Notes: a model not told the origin generated them from the letters alone. A DNA stretch of 64,000 bases from Casuarina equisetifolia (GCA_028551475.1 CM052354.1:32263258-32327257), one strand, 5' to 3'; counted from the stretch's first letter, positions 1 through 12,486 are shown. A program made the numbers and translations.

Positions 1-1089
1 GCATCTTGTACACATGAAAGATGATAAGGACTTAAGGTTACCAATTGAATGCAATAGGTTACTAGAAAAAGGCATGCTATAGATTTCCAAAAATTTAAGG
101 GGGTTACTTCTATTAAATTCCACAAAACCTATGGTGATATTCTCATTAAATTCCATTTCAAGCTCTTTAAGATTGGGTAGATGGAAAATGCTGGTAGGAA
201 AGTCACCATGAAATCTATTTTCTGATATTTGTAACGAAAGTAGTTGGGTAAGATTTCCAAAAGACGATGGTATTGGTCCAAAAAAGTTACATCCTATAAC
301 ACCAACATGTTGCAAAGATTTGAGGTTTCCAATTGAGATTGGTAGCTTACCAGAGAAACTCGTATAAGAAAGCTCCAATGATTGAAGGGGGTTGTTTTGG
401 TTAAATTCTGGTATACTTCCATTAAGATTGATATTGGATTCCAAATCAATAGATTGAAGATTGGGTAGATAGAAAATTTCAATGGGAAACTCTCCATGCA
501 AGCCACATTCCTTTAGGAATAAAGATGTTAAAGAAGATAAGTTTGCCAAAGTTTTGGGTACTTTAGATAACACACTAACCCAAGTAAGATTTAGTTCTTT
601 CAAGTTTGTTAAGTTCTGAGCCATATTTCTTAAGCTAGATTCTAAAAGCTCTAAATCATTGTATGAAAGATCCAATGAAACTAATTCAAACAATTCTAAA
701 ATTTCTAAAGGGATTTGACCAGAAAATCCAGAGGAAGATAGATTAAGGCTTGTTAGCCTTGAAAGATGTGTAAAACCAATTGGGATTTTAGATCTATTGA
801 AGTAATTGTTAGCAAGATTAAGCTTTTGGAGGTGAATGAGTTGGAAGAGACTACTACTGGAATTGATGGTACCAAGAAGACAACTATTACTAAGGTCAAG
901 GCTCACAACGTGACCCATGTTCTCATCGCACATAACCCCACTCCATTTGCAGCAATTTTTACTTTTAGACGCCCAAGAAGAAACCTTCGAATAGTTCAAG
1001 GAATAACCAAATTCACCACAATCACTAATAAGGCTTTCTTTGAATTGCAACAAGGCCAAGCCTTCATTATAATGGCATGATGGCTGCAT
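1..1089 (-). CDS. RLP-1: LRR receptor-like protein, N-terminal part, runs off the window
   Basis: The reading frame is open for all 363 codons from the first in-frame ATG (1087-1089) to the window edge; I checked each triplet. It matches RLP-3 almost residue for residue. Right after the ATG comes PSCHYN and an LRR N-terminal cap (LALLQF, then a CCKW motif and SGVMCDEN), then extracellular LRRs with repeated NLxxL and GxIP signatures, several of them plant-type. Proteins of this family sit in the plasma membrane with the LRRs outside and act with SOBIR1/BAK1-type kinases in pathogen sensing. Odd point: the hydrophobic stretch LLALFSF lies upstream of this ATG and is cut off by an in-frame TGA nine codons before it, so the protein as read lacks a signal peptide. 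It may be a pseudogene, or it may get its 5' end by splicing (see findings). The C-terminal half cannot be judged. Confidence 0.85.
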   Translation of the reverse strand, partial: MQPSCHYNEGLALLQFKESLISDCGEFGYSLNYSKVSSWASKSKNCCKWSGVMCDENMGHVVSLDLSNSCLLGTINSSSSLFQLIHLQKLNLANNYFNRSKIPIGFTHLSRLTSLNLSSSGFSGQIPLEILELFELVSLDLSYNDLELLESSLRNMAQNLTNLKELNLTWVSVLSKVPKTLANLSSLTSLFLKECGLHGEFPIEIFYLPNLQSIDLESNINLNGSIPEFNQNNPLQSLELSYTSFSGKLPISIGNLKSLQHVGVIGCNFFGPIPSSFGNLTQLLSLQISENRFHGDFPTSIFHLPNLKELEMEFNENITIGFVEFNRSNPLKFLEIYSMPFSSNLLHSIGNLKSLSSFMCTRC

Positions 1090-2450
1090 AAAGGAAAAGA
1101 GTGCCAACAAATAAATGATAAAACAGTATCAGTGTGCAAAGAAGAGTAAAGAAAGCAAAAACCAAAAAAAAAAACAATTATCTTTTATTGAATATGGTTT
1201 ACCATCTTTACTTTAACATCACCAACTTCAAATATTTTTATTCTACTACACATGATTTCTCATGAGTTGTAGTCCAAGTCATCTCATGGAAAACCTACAT
1301 CAATAGTAAATCAAACCAAATCCTAGAGTTAGCCATGTCATATTTAATGATTCTAAGACTTTGACACAAGTCATTCTTTAAAATATTATTCTCACACTTA
1401 TTTTTATCTTTTACAAAAAGGCCTCATTTTTCTAGCTTGGACAATTTAAAATTGAAAACATAATTATTAAGATTTATATACATAATTATTAAATAATTTA
1501 GTTTGTATAGTTCAAGATTTTCTCTTATCATATGAGCATAATTTTCCTCCCCTTATTTTTCATTGATTCTGTGTCTTAGGATTAAATCTAATTTGTAAAA
1601 TTCTTCAATATTTTTTATTTTATTGCTCTATTTCTTTCTTTTTTCTTTTTTAAAAAAGTTGCTCACCTTCCCTTTACTAGCATAGAAAATAAGGATTAAA
1701 TAGTTGGAAATACTAATAATTTCTTTCAATCAACTCTCCACATATTCTTTTGTAGTTCATTGTCTTTGTATAATTTAATATATAATAAAAAATTTGTGCT
1801 GAAAAGAAAATTTATTGGATCTTCCCCAACCCCACAAACTATAAAATATGAATCTACAACACCTTTTAGCACAAACCCATGCCCAAACTAAACCCCAAAA
1901 TAAAACTCAAATTCCGACACCAAATTCAAGACCAAAATCAACTCTGTATTCTATACCGCACTATCATATCACTACTAAAATAAACCCTATAAAAACCCAC
2001 CAAGTAAGAGGATGGAAATAAAAACAGGAGTCGACTTGAGGGAAGAACCAAGAGAAGAGTGTTGGAGCGTTAACAACATGGGAGCTGTCAGGAAGGGGAC
2101 TACCTAGGTCATTCTATACTTCGCCTACAATAAATTTGAAACCAGAGAAGGGAATGATCGCCAAGAGCAAGACAATGATTGGATTCTTTTAAAATGATAG
2201 ATGCTTTTCTGGTTCACAGATAAATATTCTAAAGAAAGAAGTTCCGAAAAATGATTAGCAACTTTTGTAGTGTGGTTTCTTCTAGTCTAAAACCTGATGT
2301 TAATTTCTCAGATATAACTGGTTTCATTCTTTCGATATTCATGAAGTTTTTTGAAGGCAATGGCCACCGCAGTTTCATTACGATTTCTATAACGGTAATT
2401 CTTTCATCCTTGTTCATGCTATTCCTGACATCTGCGTTCTCTGTAATTTC
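1090..2450 (-). promoter_or_regulatory. Upstream region of RLP-1, conserved with RLP-3 and partly RLP-4
   Basis: No gene is seen here. The stretch 1190-1400 aligns by eye with 22250-22440 upstream of RLP-3 and with 44640-44800 upstream of RLP-4, so it is probably the ancestral RLP promoter. It includes a palindrome-like block around ATTTCTCATGAG and a TTGAC core (W-box type) near 1360. The ancestral start codon site seen in RLP-4 as GATTATGGC is GATAATTG here (about 1175-1184). The rest (1500-2450) matches 22560-23460 and is AT-rich. Confidence 0.45.
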
Positions 2451-2452
2451 TA

Positions 2453-2821
2453 TCAATAGACGATTTTATTTTTTGATGTTTGAATTCTATCCCATGAAAA
2501 TCCGCAACTTATATCTGTGTTAGTGTACATGTAATCAATTTTCGAACTCTTTGTCACTGCGATTTTGCCATGCTCTGACAAAACAGTTTTGACGTTACTA
2601 GGGATCCTAAGCAGAGAAACTGAATCAACGCAAACCGACACAACCCTTTTATCCGAAGCCCCCATAACAAATCAAAGAAGAGACGGTTTAAGATTAGGAA
2701 ACCAAGAAATTGATGAGCAAGACAAACTCACCTCGGTCCTTCCTTGCTCGGGAGCAACAGCAGTAGCAAAAGCTATCAGATTGAAGACAAAAGCCACAAC
2801 CAGGAACAGCTTGGAAGCCAT
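2453..2821 (-). pseudogene. DUF1218-like membrane protein remnant A (exon 1 intact, exon 2 decayed)
   Basis: Exon 1 (2732-2821) has an ATG and encodes 30 residues starting MASKLFLVVAFVFNLIAF, a signal-anchor typical of DUF1218 proteins (MWL/lignin-modifying relatives), ending in EQGRTE just before a canonical donor, GAG followed by GTGAGT, phase 0. About 160 bases on, an acceptor (GTCAGAG) at about 2573 opens in frame into KIAVTKSSKIDYMYTNTDIS and CGFS, which resembles the family's DSEKNYNYCVYDSDIATGYG region but has lost the cysteine. The frame then ends at 2453, where the family would continue with three more membrane segments. I therefore read it as a pseudogene. The family assignment is from memory of the motif and is not certain. 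Confidence 0.55.
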
Positions 2822-3035
2822 GCCTACCAACACCGATCTATCTGTGTCTCTCTGTCTCTCTCTCCCCTGTTACTATTCGCACACAGTAACACAAAAAGAT
2901 AAAAGAAAGGTGTAAGGATAAGCTCACGAAGTCGAACAGAGAAGGGAAAAGCCAATGATCTTCTCTTCCGCCGACGGTGGTTTAGTTCTTAGATGAACAT
3001 ACATTGAAGTGAATATAAAAGCTTTATAGATTTAA
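2822..3035 (-). promoter_or_regulatory. 5' leader and TATA box of DUF1218-like copy A
   Basis: On the minus strand a TATA box (CTATAAAG, about 3021-3028) lies some 200 bases before the ATG of exon 1. The leader contains a short AGAGAGAGACAGAGAGACAC tract and is conserved with the copies near 23.9, 53.3 and 59.5 kb, which suggests a shared ancestral promoter. Confidence 0.45.
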
Positions 3036-6000
3036 TCACTTTACGGTTTATAGTGTAACTTCCTGACGCCTTCCGACGATAGGTTAATTTCTTTTCCATC
3101 TTGACTTTAGCCTCCACATCTTAAAACTTTCCCGTCTACCCATTACGATTTTTAGTCAAGTCGTCTCACAAAAAAGTTGCAAGTGGCAGGCCGCGCCACG
3201 TTCCAGTGTCGGCCACAACTAGTCCAACCACTTTAAGACTTTAAATCAAATCCATTTCTAAAAGATTATTCACACATTTTCTACTATTTTTATTTTAATT
3301 TTCATTATCTTCTAAAAAAAGTCGAGAATAACTAAAAAGTGTGCAACCTTTTATAAAAAGAACCCTAGCGTAAAATAACCTCTCTTAGTCTAGAGTCGGT
3401 CACAACTAGTCCAATCACTTTAAGACTTAAAATAATTTTTTTACCGTAAAAAATAAAAGAAAATAAAAATGATCGTAAATCGAAGCCAGTAAGCAGGTAA
3501 CGAGCATAGTTTTTCCAAGTTGTCCGAAGGCCCATATTGGTTTTAGTTTCTTTCAAAAAGTTAATTTGCTATTCATTTTGTCTTTAGCAATAGGCTTCCA
3601 TAAATTTGAATAATAGTCAATAATCATGTTACGTTAATGAATACCTTAAACACAATGCACAAACTGAAAATAAAAAATATACTTTTTTTAAGAGAAAAGA
3701 TTTCTATTTTAAACCAAAAAAAAAAATTATAGAAACCACACTTTATTTTTTCACCAACTCAAAGAAAGTAATTATTATACCTACTGAATTAAAGAAAGTT
3801 AATGGATACATCTTAAACCTTAAAGAGTTCACAATAATGTTTTCTATAATCATGAAGATGGTGTAAACAAAAAAAAAAAAAGGAAGACTTCTATATTGAA
3901 TTATGTTAGATTAGTCATTCAAAAGGTTTGAGTTAAAAAGAACTTGTGGTTTTAATAATTTTTAGCAAATATTAAAATTAATACATCTACATTAACATGA
4001 CTTTGGTTGTTTTGTTCATTTTTAGTTTTGTGTTAGTTTGGCTCTTCGAATCTACTATAGATGTTTCTAGATGTTCAAATTTTTCGGTTATGGTTACTTT
4101 TTATAAGTCATAATGGTTCTTTAATTAATGAAATGATTCCAAAATCCTTTAAAGCTTATTCTGGAGTTATTTGCATTCGAGACATTAAGTTAAAATTGAA
4201 GTCTTTTGGCTTATTAGGCATGTGATTTTGCTAAATGATGCCTACAAATATCCTAAGCTAAATTATTTTCAGATTTTAATAAAGGCTGATAGTAAGTCCA
4301 GCATTACAAAACCAACTTTACTTGGATTAGCATGAGGTTAGAGTAAACAAACAAAGGCTAACCTTTTGCGTTTCTTAAGCTTTCTCTTAAAAAAAAAAAA
4401 TACTTCTATTAGACAATGATCATGTTGTATAACTTAATAAGCATACTTTATTATATAAAATGATAGAAAATTGAAGGAGCGAATCACAACTATATTCCTC
4501 TAAAACATTTATAGATAGCATATGTTGAATGCAAAAAGTGATTATAAATCAGCTACAGTAAATTTTATGAAAAATTTATGAAATTTGTGGAGTGTTATTA
4601 AGTAGAACTTCTCCTTCTAATTTTGTAATCATGCGAATGTTATTTCATTTCTATTCTTAGCTTTTTTAATTAATTCAATAGGTGGAAAAAAAGTCTTGTG
4701 CATCCAACTCCATTTGTCTAAGAGTTTAATGTTATGTCAATGAAATTGCTTTCAAACAATGGTAGACCACACCACCCCTTAGTGTTGTAAACACCCATCT
4801 AATCACTCGAAGACTTAGAGACTTAGGGTCAAGTCTTCTTCTAAAAACATCCATTTCTATTGTCTTTTTTTTCATTTAAAAAAATTCACATATTGATAAA
4901 CAAATCACATTATCATTAAATGGACTTGAAAAAAGGGAATATTAACACTATACACAATTATATTATGAGAAACATGTAGGATACTATGGCAGTTGAGGAC
5001 TCCAAAAAAGTTAGATGGACTTAATGAACAAGAACCTCATGATTATGTATTATAAGAAAATAATATATCGCGAATCCTATATGATAAGGAAATTTATTGT
5101 GGTTAAGTTAGGCTAAATGAATAGCATAAGTTTCAACTCATTCAATTATTTATACTGAAAAATGATGAAATCAACATTTAAAAAATAATAGTTTTAATAA
5201 GAATTAATGTGAAATTGAGACCAATGAAAAGTTCTCTAAGAAATTTACAATATTTTGATACTGTGAAGATTATTAAAAGATCATGCTAAATAGTAAATTT
5301 TACTTTTCTAGAAGGTGGGGATGAATATCACAAATTGTTTCCTACGAACTTACCAAGAAAACAATATTGTACACCTTAAACATTATAACAACCACGTCAA
5401 ACACATCTAATGGAAACAAAGTCAAGATTCCACTTTCACAAAAGCAATGTGAAACTCTCCCATAATTGCACTATAATTGCTATTCTTTTTCCAAGCATCG
5501 GCGCCTAAATCAAGAAGGTAAGCCCCATGAATCTCAATCAATATCGCTACTCTAGAACTTATTACCAAGCTTGTAGTTAACTCATCAGTAGTGTCTAACA
5601 TAAAATTCATGATTCCATATGAAATTGACGTGGAATTCCACAACGCAGGAAAGTATGACATTCAATGGGTATGTGGAAACAATCATTGCGTTAGGCCCAA
5701 ATTTCTCCCAGCCAATGTGTGCAAAAAAGCTTGGACCTCATAGACTTTGCACTTATTGTCCACCATCCAATCTAATATTTTCTTATTTTAGATTTTAAAG
5801 TTGTTAATTTCTTTAGCTACTTTCAGCAATTGTAGAATTAAATCCATTTTCATATTTAATTTTATAAATCCAAGTAATCGAAAAAGATCAATAATGCCAA
5901 TTGTGGACTTCATTATTTGCGCCTATAATTTAGTAGCCAATAGCACTACCCAACCGAGGTTAAAGTGGTCAGTGCGGAGTCACAGCGCAAGTAGATCATC

Positions 6001-8195
6001 ATCATCGAAGCCAGTAGGTCTTGAATTACGCTTATGATGCATTAGTGCATACATATAAAAAGTATGGCAAGTAAGCAGATAGAATATCAATGACATGCTC
6101 ACCTCACAAAGAATTTTCAAATTATTATAGGACATACAATATAATTTGGAATATACAACTTAATGATAGCAAATTTTATATAATAAATGTCCCCACCATT
6201 GCTTGAAATGGTGAGGACAAATATTATAAAGTCTCTCCTACCAAATTACCAAACAATATTATAAACTTTAAATTCTGTAACAATTGCGTCAAACACGTCT
6301 AATGGAAAGAATGTCAAGATACTGCTAGTACAAAAGCAAGGCGAATGATCATATTATTTGTACATTTTGTAGGAAAATGATCATATTATTTGTAATTTTT
6401 AATAAAATTCAATATCACAAACCTGTTTGATGTATTAAACCAACATATGTTGACATATAATACTACAATATTAAATGTAAATCTATTCTAAACAATTTCT
6501 TTTGCAATTGGACTTTTATACTCCTAAAGACAATGTGTTAATTGCATTCTATAAAGAGGAGTAGCCGAGATTGGTATTGTAAGTGAGTGACCAATATAGG
6601 CAACAACGCTTTCCGCGTCCAAATAGTTATACGAAATGAGATTTGCTTTTAAATGGGAGGGGCAGTTGAATAATTGGCCGATTACCCCATCTTTTTGCTT
6701 CTAATTTATTTTATTTTAATATCCTTATTTTTATATAAAATTTAAAATCTAAAGATGCGGTTGCCGCATATTAATCTATAAGATTGGCCTTCCCTCATTT
6801 AAGTGATCATTTAATATTATTTTTCGTTGCAAATACTAAAAAAGAACCGCTTATTTTTCTTTAAATACACAATAAGTTTATTCTATAAAATTCAATCAAG
6901 AAGATTAATTGTATACAAAGTATTAGTGAAAATTATTGATCTTGTATGAAGGAGTCCACCAATATCACCTCATTCAAATTTAAAATGGTCTTCCGTTGTA
7001 GGGTGGCTCAGAACTCTTGGCTAGAATTCAAAAAGCATTTCCAAGAAGGTTAATGGATTCATGATTCACATGCTAGAAAGTGGACATAACACAAACATGA
7101 ATAGCTTTAATTCTTTAACTAATACTAGAATTGATCCATCTACACTAACATGACTTTGATAAAAGATGCTTTTGGAGTCCACTAGTGCCACCTTACCAAA
7201 TTTATTTTGGTACTCCATTGTTGGGCAATTAAAAAATCTTGGTTGGAATTCATAATGTGCTTCAAAAGAAGGTTAGTGGATTTGTGATTCACATGCCAAA
7301 AAGTGGACATAACACAAACATGAATGTAGAGGAGTATAAGAGTAATGCATAATGCCCTTTGTCCAACCAAAGGCCATGACAAATCAATAATGCCTAACCT
7401 AGACTACGAGAAGAACATTACCAAATTAGTTGTTGCCTTGACTATAGGAAAATAGGTTCACTACCAACAATGTCATGTTTATGACAAAGGAAGAAGTTAA
7501 GAATGTGCATAAAAGACAACATTACAAAGACAAGATCATGTCTTTTTAAGTGAATAGGAAAGGCAAACGCTTCGTAATGGTCAACTTGATCAAAGCACTT
7601 AGCATTATTTGGTCATCTAGGACTTTTGTTCGCTACTATTCTAACTACTACCAAGAAGATATGCGCCGATGACATTTTAATATTGAGTATCAGTTAAATA
7701 ATTGATTTTTATTTGTTTGTTTTCAGCTTGGACAAATAATAGGTTGCCACGGACTTGAATATCTTTATTCTTGTAATGTAGAAAAAAAGTTGATAAATAT
7801 CAGAAAAAGATATAACTATTTACAAAAAAGAACTCCGCCATAAATAAACTCTACCATAATCTTAAGTAACTTGTACATTCTTGTATATTAAGGTAAAAAA
7901 GATGTTAAAAATAAAAAAATAAAGAAAATGGCACGCGAACATCATATACAAAACAAAAAAGGAAGAGATTATACAAAAGCCAATAGCTCAAAACGTTTTG
8001 AGTTTCTGTCAAAAAGTCAGTTTTCTCTGTATTTTGTTCTTTGCTTATCAAGCAATAGGCTACCATGAATTTGAATATTATAATAGTCAGTAATCTTGTT
8101 ACAATTAGAGCATCTTTAGACAAAAAAAAGTGCTTTCTAGAAAGTAAAAAGATCATATTTGATTAATTCGCCAAACCACAAAAAGTAATTTTTGT
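3036..8195. repeat. Intergenic part of segmental duplication, copy 1
   Basis: No gene supported. The sequence aligns in order with about 24030-29690. Shared landmarks are the blocks near 5340/26030 (AACAATATTGTACACC), 5990/26830, 6560/27995 (GTAGCCGAGATTGG) and 7500/28920. Short open frames here are not kept in the second copy, so I regard them as chance. Confidence 0.8.
3690..4200. repeat. Interspersed 0.2-0.5 kb repeat, copy 1 of about 8
   Basis: The block with TTAATTAATGAAATGATTCC and CCTTTAAAGCTTATTC recurs near 8200, 11410, 24960, 32310, 34640, 53930 and 60520. No coding capacity is seen. The family is unknown to me; the full unit seems to start at the CACTTTATT-like block near 3740. 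Confidence 0.6.
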
Positions 8196-8360
8196 GGTAG
8201 TTTGCTTCTTGAAATCTGCTCTAGATATTTGGTCCCTTCTATTCAATTCATTTAGTTAACGATATTTTCTATAAGTCATAATTGGTCCTATAATTAATAA
8301 AACGATTTCAAGGTGCCTTAAAGCTAAGTCCAGAGTCATCTACATCGAAGACCTTGAGGT
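8196..8360. repeat. Interspersed repeat, copy 2
   Basis: Matches the unit described at 3690-4200, here only its 3' part, ending in the ATCTACAT-CGAAGACC block. Confidence 0.55.
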
Positions 8361-8439
8361 AGGATTGTCAGCAAGATGGGGTGCTTCCTTTACAAATCAA
8401 GAAAAATTAAAAGAACGAGAAAAAGAAGAAAGGTGGGGA

Positions 8440-8960
8440 TGAAATTTTTGCTCTAGTGAGCTATTATTGATACCGGCACGGTGAATGTATCAACGGAGGG
8501 CGATTGATTGGACGTTATGTTAGAGGTCCGAAGGAGATATCTACAAATAGGATCCAGAGGAAATACGCACTCTGAACCTTGGCGACTTTCTTCCATTGTC
8601 CCGTGCATCTTTATCAACTTGGAGGTGATGCCCCCGCGTATGACGTACAAGAGCAAGTGGTTTTTCTAGAAAGCATGGGATTAAAGCAAAGTTGATTAAT
8701 GAATTGTTGAAAGTGACGGCGAGTTGCAGGGAGAAGAAGTGAAAGACGGAAGAAAATCCCTCCTCCCGTTGGGAAACAGAAAATTAAATGCCCTGACTTG
8801 TATGTATGTTCGCTAAGTTGAAGCCCTTCTACAGCGGTCCTGTGAAAGATACGTCGTAGAAATGTCCTGTCCCATGCTTTCTGCCAAAGACTTAAATCAA
8901 CCATCCTAATTTCTATAAAAAGTTGATGGTGACTCGCAGAACAAGTCAATAATGATGGAG
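8440..8960. repeat. Dispersed GGACGTTATG-type repeat, copy 1
   Basis: Contains the conserved string GATTGGACGTTATG, then GGATCCAGAGGAA, a CTCTGAACCTTGGCGACTTT block and a block with GTGACGGCGAGTTGC. Related copies start near 9780, 11620, 31930, 32620 and 40270. Open frames on the minus strand are not conserved among copies, so I do not call a protein. Confidence 0.6.
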
Positions 8961-9780
8961 ACGTTAGAGGCTTACAGAAAATTATCCTTCAAAAAATCTT
9001 CGATCTGCATAGTCTTTGCAACAAAATAATCACGGACATCAAAAATTTTAATAGTCTCTCACACTATAGATTGATCGTGACTAAATAACAAATAGGATAA
9101 GTACAATCATGGGCAATGGGCAGTTGCGAAAGATTAAGAGCATCAGTTATCCCTTTTGGTGCACTAAATTGAAGGTGGCTTAAGAGTCTAAGCCACAAAT
9201 ATAGTCAAGGGCAATGACCCTTCTAACACGGCATTATGAGAGTAATGGGTGTACGATTCCCACATGAGGTTTGTAGACCGAAGACCAAAATCAAGGAAAC
9301 CTTGATGCACTGAGGTTTGTAGTGATTGACTTGTCCAATGGCCTAAACAAAGTCAAGCACACCTCACGGGTTATAATGAAAGATAACATAAATCCAAAAA
9401 TGTGAAAAACAAAGTAAATCAAAATATCTTATCTTATCCTTTGTCTTAACGACAAATCATAAAATTGAATTATTGCCTATTAAAAATGTAGGAGATTTCT
9501 TGCCATATAATTCAATCATTAAATTCCTTTGAGTACAGCATACATGTAACCCTTTTTTTTTTTCGAAGTACGAAAGAAAAATAATTCTTGAAAGGTTCAA
9601 ATTCAAAGTTTTCAAATTTGAACAAAGTTCATGTGTTAAATCAGGACAAAAATTAAAATTTTTAAGCAACAAAATATATCTGTGCTTATTGAAAATGGAT
9701 TTCTATAGTCATGAATAAGAGCAAACCAACTAGTAAAATTATATAGTGATCTAATATAAATATAAAAAGAATAAAAAAGA
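8961..9780. other. Unique AT-rich spacer within duplication copy 1
   Basis: No gene is seen. It lies between two related repeat copies and has no counterpart in duplication copy 2, where the two repeats appear fused. Confidence 0.4.
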
Positions 9781-10260
9781 AGAAAGATAGAGAAGAAATT
9801 TCTGCATTAGTGAGCTATTCCGAAACCCGGACTATGGATGCATGAATGGACGTTATAATCGAGGTCCACTGGAGATTTCTACAAGTATATCCTGAGGAAC
9901 CATTCGCTCTGAACCTTGGCGACTTTCTTCTTCATACGCCAATCCCTCTTCCTGCTTTTGTATGCATGCGTGACCATTGGATTACAGCAAAGCTGATTAA
10001 TGAGTGGTTGAAAGTGACGGCGAGTTGCTGGAAAAAGAAGTGAAAGACGGGGAAAAACCTCCGCCTGGTAAGGAAACGGAAAATTAAGTGCCCTGACTCA
10101 TACTTATGTTACTCTGTTCAAACCCTTCTATAGCAGCACTGTGAAAGATACATTGTGGAAACGTCCTGCCCACGCTTTGTGCCAAAGACTTAAATCAACC
10201 ACCCTAATTTTTAGGAAAGATTGATGGTACGCAGAACAAGCCAATAATGATGGAGACGAG
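9781..10260. repeat. Dispersed GGACGTTATG-type repeat, copy 2
   Basis: Starts at the GTGAGCTATTCC block and runs through GAACCTTGGCGACTTTC, GTATGCATGCGTGACCATT and AAAGTGACGGCGAGTTGC. It is a close relative of 8440-8960 in the same orientation. Confidence 0.6.
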
Positions 10261-11060
10261 AGAAGTTTATGAGCCAAACCACAAATACAGTCAAGGGCAA
10301 CAACCCTTCCTACACCGGCATCATGAGAGCGATAGGTGTCCTATTCCAACCTTAAATCGTCAAACCAAAAACAAGGACCCCTCCATGCACTGAGAATCGC
10401 AGTGACTGAATTGTTTAAAAGTTTAAGTAGAAAATTAATTGGCATTTCACGTTTGGGATTGGTCACAGGTGTTGTTAGTTGAAGGTCTTGTTCCAGAGCC
10501 GTGGATCTTTTTGCCGATTTCGTTGGATGAGCATCAACACCTTGGAGCGGGGATTTACCCACGGAAAAATATTTAAGGACAGGCACGATACTGGCTGTCT
10601 TACATAAGATACATATAATATGTAAAACATCTTGATAGATTTATAAGAAAAAATAACTTTTGCTGCACCCAATCAATCTTTGGGAAAGGCCGCCTGAGGG
10701 GTTGACAGGGAAGGACTTGTGCTCCTCTCAAAGTCGATTTATGGAGCATGGCCTCCCAAGGCCCAATTGCTAACAGATTTGTCAGTCCGATAGCTCTAGT
10801 CGTAAGTGGTTGGTTTTTTAAGGTAGATTGCCGTGGAAGAATGTAAGCAGCTGTCCTTAGGAGAAGGATAGCCAGGCAGACAATACTTGGACTTATGCTT
10901 AGGATTTGTCCTTGCTAAATTTGTCCAGATGGGTGTTAGACAATGAGTCTAGATTGAAGCCCAATAGATGAGGTCGTTCCAAGCCTATAATATATTGAGT
11001 TTTTACCGAATGTTGTTTTTCTATTTATTTTGTTTTAGACTATGTAAGAAATATATTGTA
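10261..11060. repeat. Shared block with GATGGCCTCCCAAGGCCC-type core, copy 1
   Basis: Matches 33550-34300 closely and, over its 3' part, 12980-13490 and 39780-39980. The GAGCCGTGGATCTTTTTGC stretch and a minus-strand open frame (10341-10586, 81 codons) are partly kept at 33652-33855. The frame is unlike any protein I know, so I leave it uncalled. Confidence 0.55.
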
Positions 11061-11139
11061 AAAAATTTGAATAGTAAAACATAACACTTAATAATCATGT
11101 CGCAATTGAATTATTTTTGCACACAAAGAGAGAGAAAAA

Positions 11140-11625
11140 AAAAGATGGAAGGAAAATATGCTTTAATTGGTTTATAAAATGAAAAAAAGTAAACAAATAC
11201 ATCTTCAATTTAAAAGAACTAACAATCATATTATTCATAGTCAATGAAGGCTTTATGAACTAAAGAGTAAAATAGTTATATGATTAATCTTATTTGATTA
11301 GTAATTCAAAAAACTTGAGTTGACAATATCTATAAATTTAATATTTTTAATTAATATAGTAACCAATGCAATTTATGTTGAAATGACTTCAATTTTTTTT
11401 TTTTTATCCTTTCTTAGTTATTTTGTTCGTTGGTTCTTGAAATCTATTTTATATTTTTAAGTGCACATTATTTTTGATGACTCAACCAGGTCCTTTAATT
11501 AGCAAAACGATTTCAAGGTCCTTTAAAGTTTATTCTAAAATCACCTACATTGAAGACCATAAGGGTAGAATTGGAGCCTTTGTTAGACACATCAGCAGTT
11601 CGGGCCGCATCAGCAAGATGGAGGG
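11140..11625. repeat. Interspersed repeat, copy 3, and end of duplication copy 1
   Basis: Matches 34390-34799 plus 35638-35712. Homology of the two large copies stops at CAGCAAGATGGAG near 11622. Confidence 0.6.
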
Positions 11626-12250
11626 CTAGTGATTGGACGTTATGTTGAAGGTCCGACGGAACTATATGCAAGAAGGATCCAACCACGCTCTTTGAGCCAT
11701 GGTGACTTTCTTATTCATCCGCCAATACATCTCTTTCTCATTCTCAGCTGGGATGGCGCGTCTGATGGAAGTTCAGCGGAGCATCAGCCGCTGAGACTTG
11801 ATGCGGATCTCCTGGCACCCAATCAGCGTTTGCTGTGGCTTTTGATCTAGGAGGAACGGGAACCCAAATACTAAGTCGCCTATTCTGTTCCGGCCGATTA
11901 CGACTGGGCCAAAAACCTCCTGGGTGGAGTCCCGACCTATTGGAATCTAAACCTGTCCAGGCCAAATCAGGATGGGTGGCTAATCAGACTTGGTCAGGGT
12001 CTCAGTCTAACGAGTTTTTACGAGATTTGGCCAGCGAGAGTTTTGCAGAGAAGCCATCCGGCCAGGAAGTTTGACGTTGTTTGTTTTATCTCGTGGGGAT
12101 CTGAACCGCCAGAGCTACGGGAAAGTGGGAGAGGATTGTGCTAACGTGGCGCTTGGTGAAATGCTATATGCTGACGTGGAAGGGCCTCATTTGTCCAAAG
12201 CTCCGGTTACTTTTGTGGCATCTTTTAGGACACAGACTTTTGAATTGTAA
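11626..12250. repeat. Dispersed repeat copy 3 and a GC-richer block shared with 48120-48420
   Basis: The first 120 bases are a third GGACGTTATG-type repeat. The following GC-richer part contains GGATGGGTGGCTAA, also found at 48187. The overlapping open frames on both strands (11744-12074) are not conserved. Both copies of this block lie just 3' of an RLP, so it probably moved with the RLP 3' flank. Confidence 0.5.
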
Positions 12251-12417
12251 TTTGGAGAGAAATAGAACAACTTAAAAACTAAGGAACTAAATATGGGTTG
12301 CATCAGTATTATCTTAATCCAAAAGTAAGGGCAGCAAAAAACAAAATTAAGTAAAGATAAACAAAAGAAAAAATATCAAACAAACTTATTGTCTTCATGG
12401 TAGTTCTTAGAGATAGG

Positions 12418-12424
12418 TTTACCT
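12418..12424 (-). promoter_or_regulatory. Conserved splice-donor-like site after the RLP-2f stop codon
   Basis: CAG followed by GTAAACC lies about 64 bases after the stop. Similar donors follow RLP-3, RLP-4 and RLP-5, which suggests an ancestral intron in the 3' UTR or an alternative last exon. Confidence 0.4.
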
Positions 12425-12486
12425 GATTAATGCCATGATTATTATGTTTAAATTCTATGTTGCCTATAATTCATGCTTCTTGGTGT

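Noticed and set aside
766..1080. Plus-strand frame opposite RLP-1 (and the same at 21830-22054)
   Set aside because: Antisense shadow of the RLP N-terminal cap; its conservation follows from the coding strand.
2565..2915. Plus-strand frame of 116 codons at the DUF1218-like copy A (similar one at 23747-23998)
   Set aside because: Antisense of exon 1 with its splice donor; minus-strand reading has start, signal-anchor and donor.
11744..12074. Overlapping frames of 73-79 codons on both strands
   Set aside because: GC-richer repeat DNA; the related block at 48120-48420 does not keep either frame.
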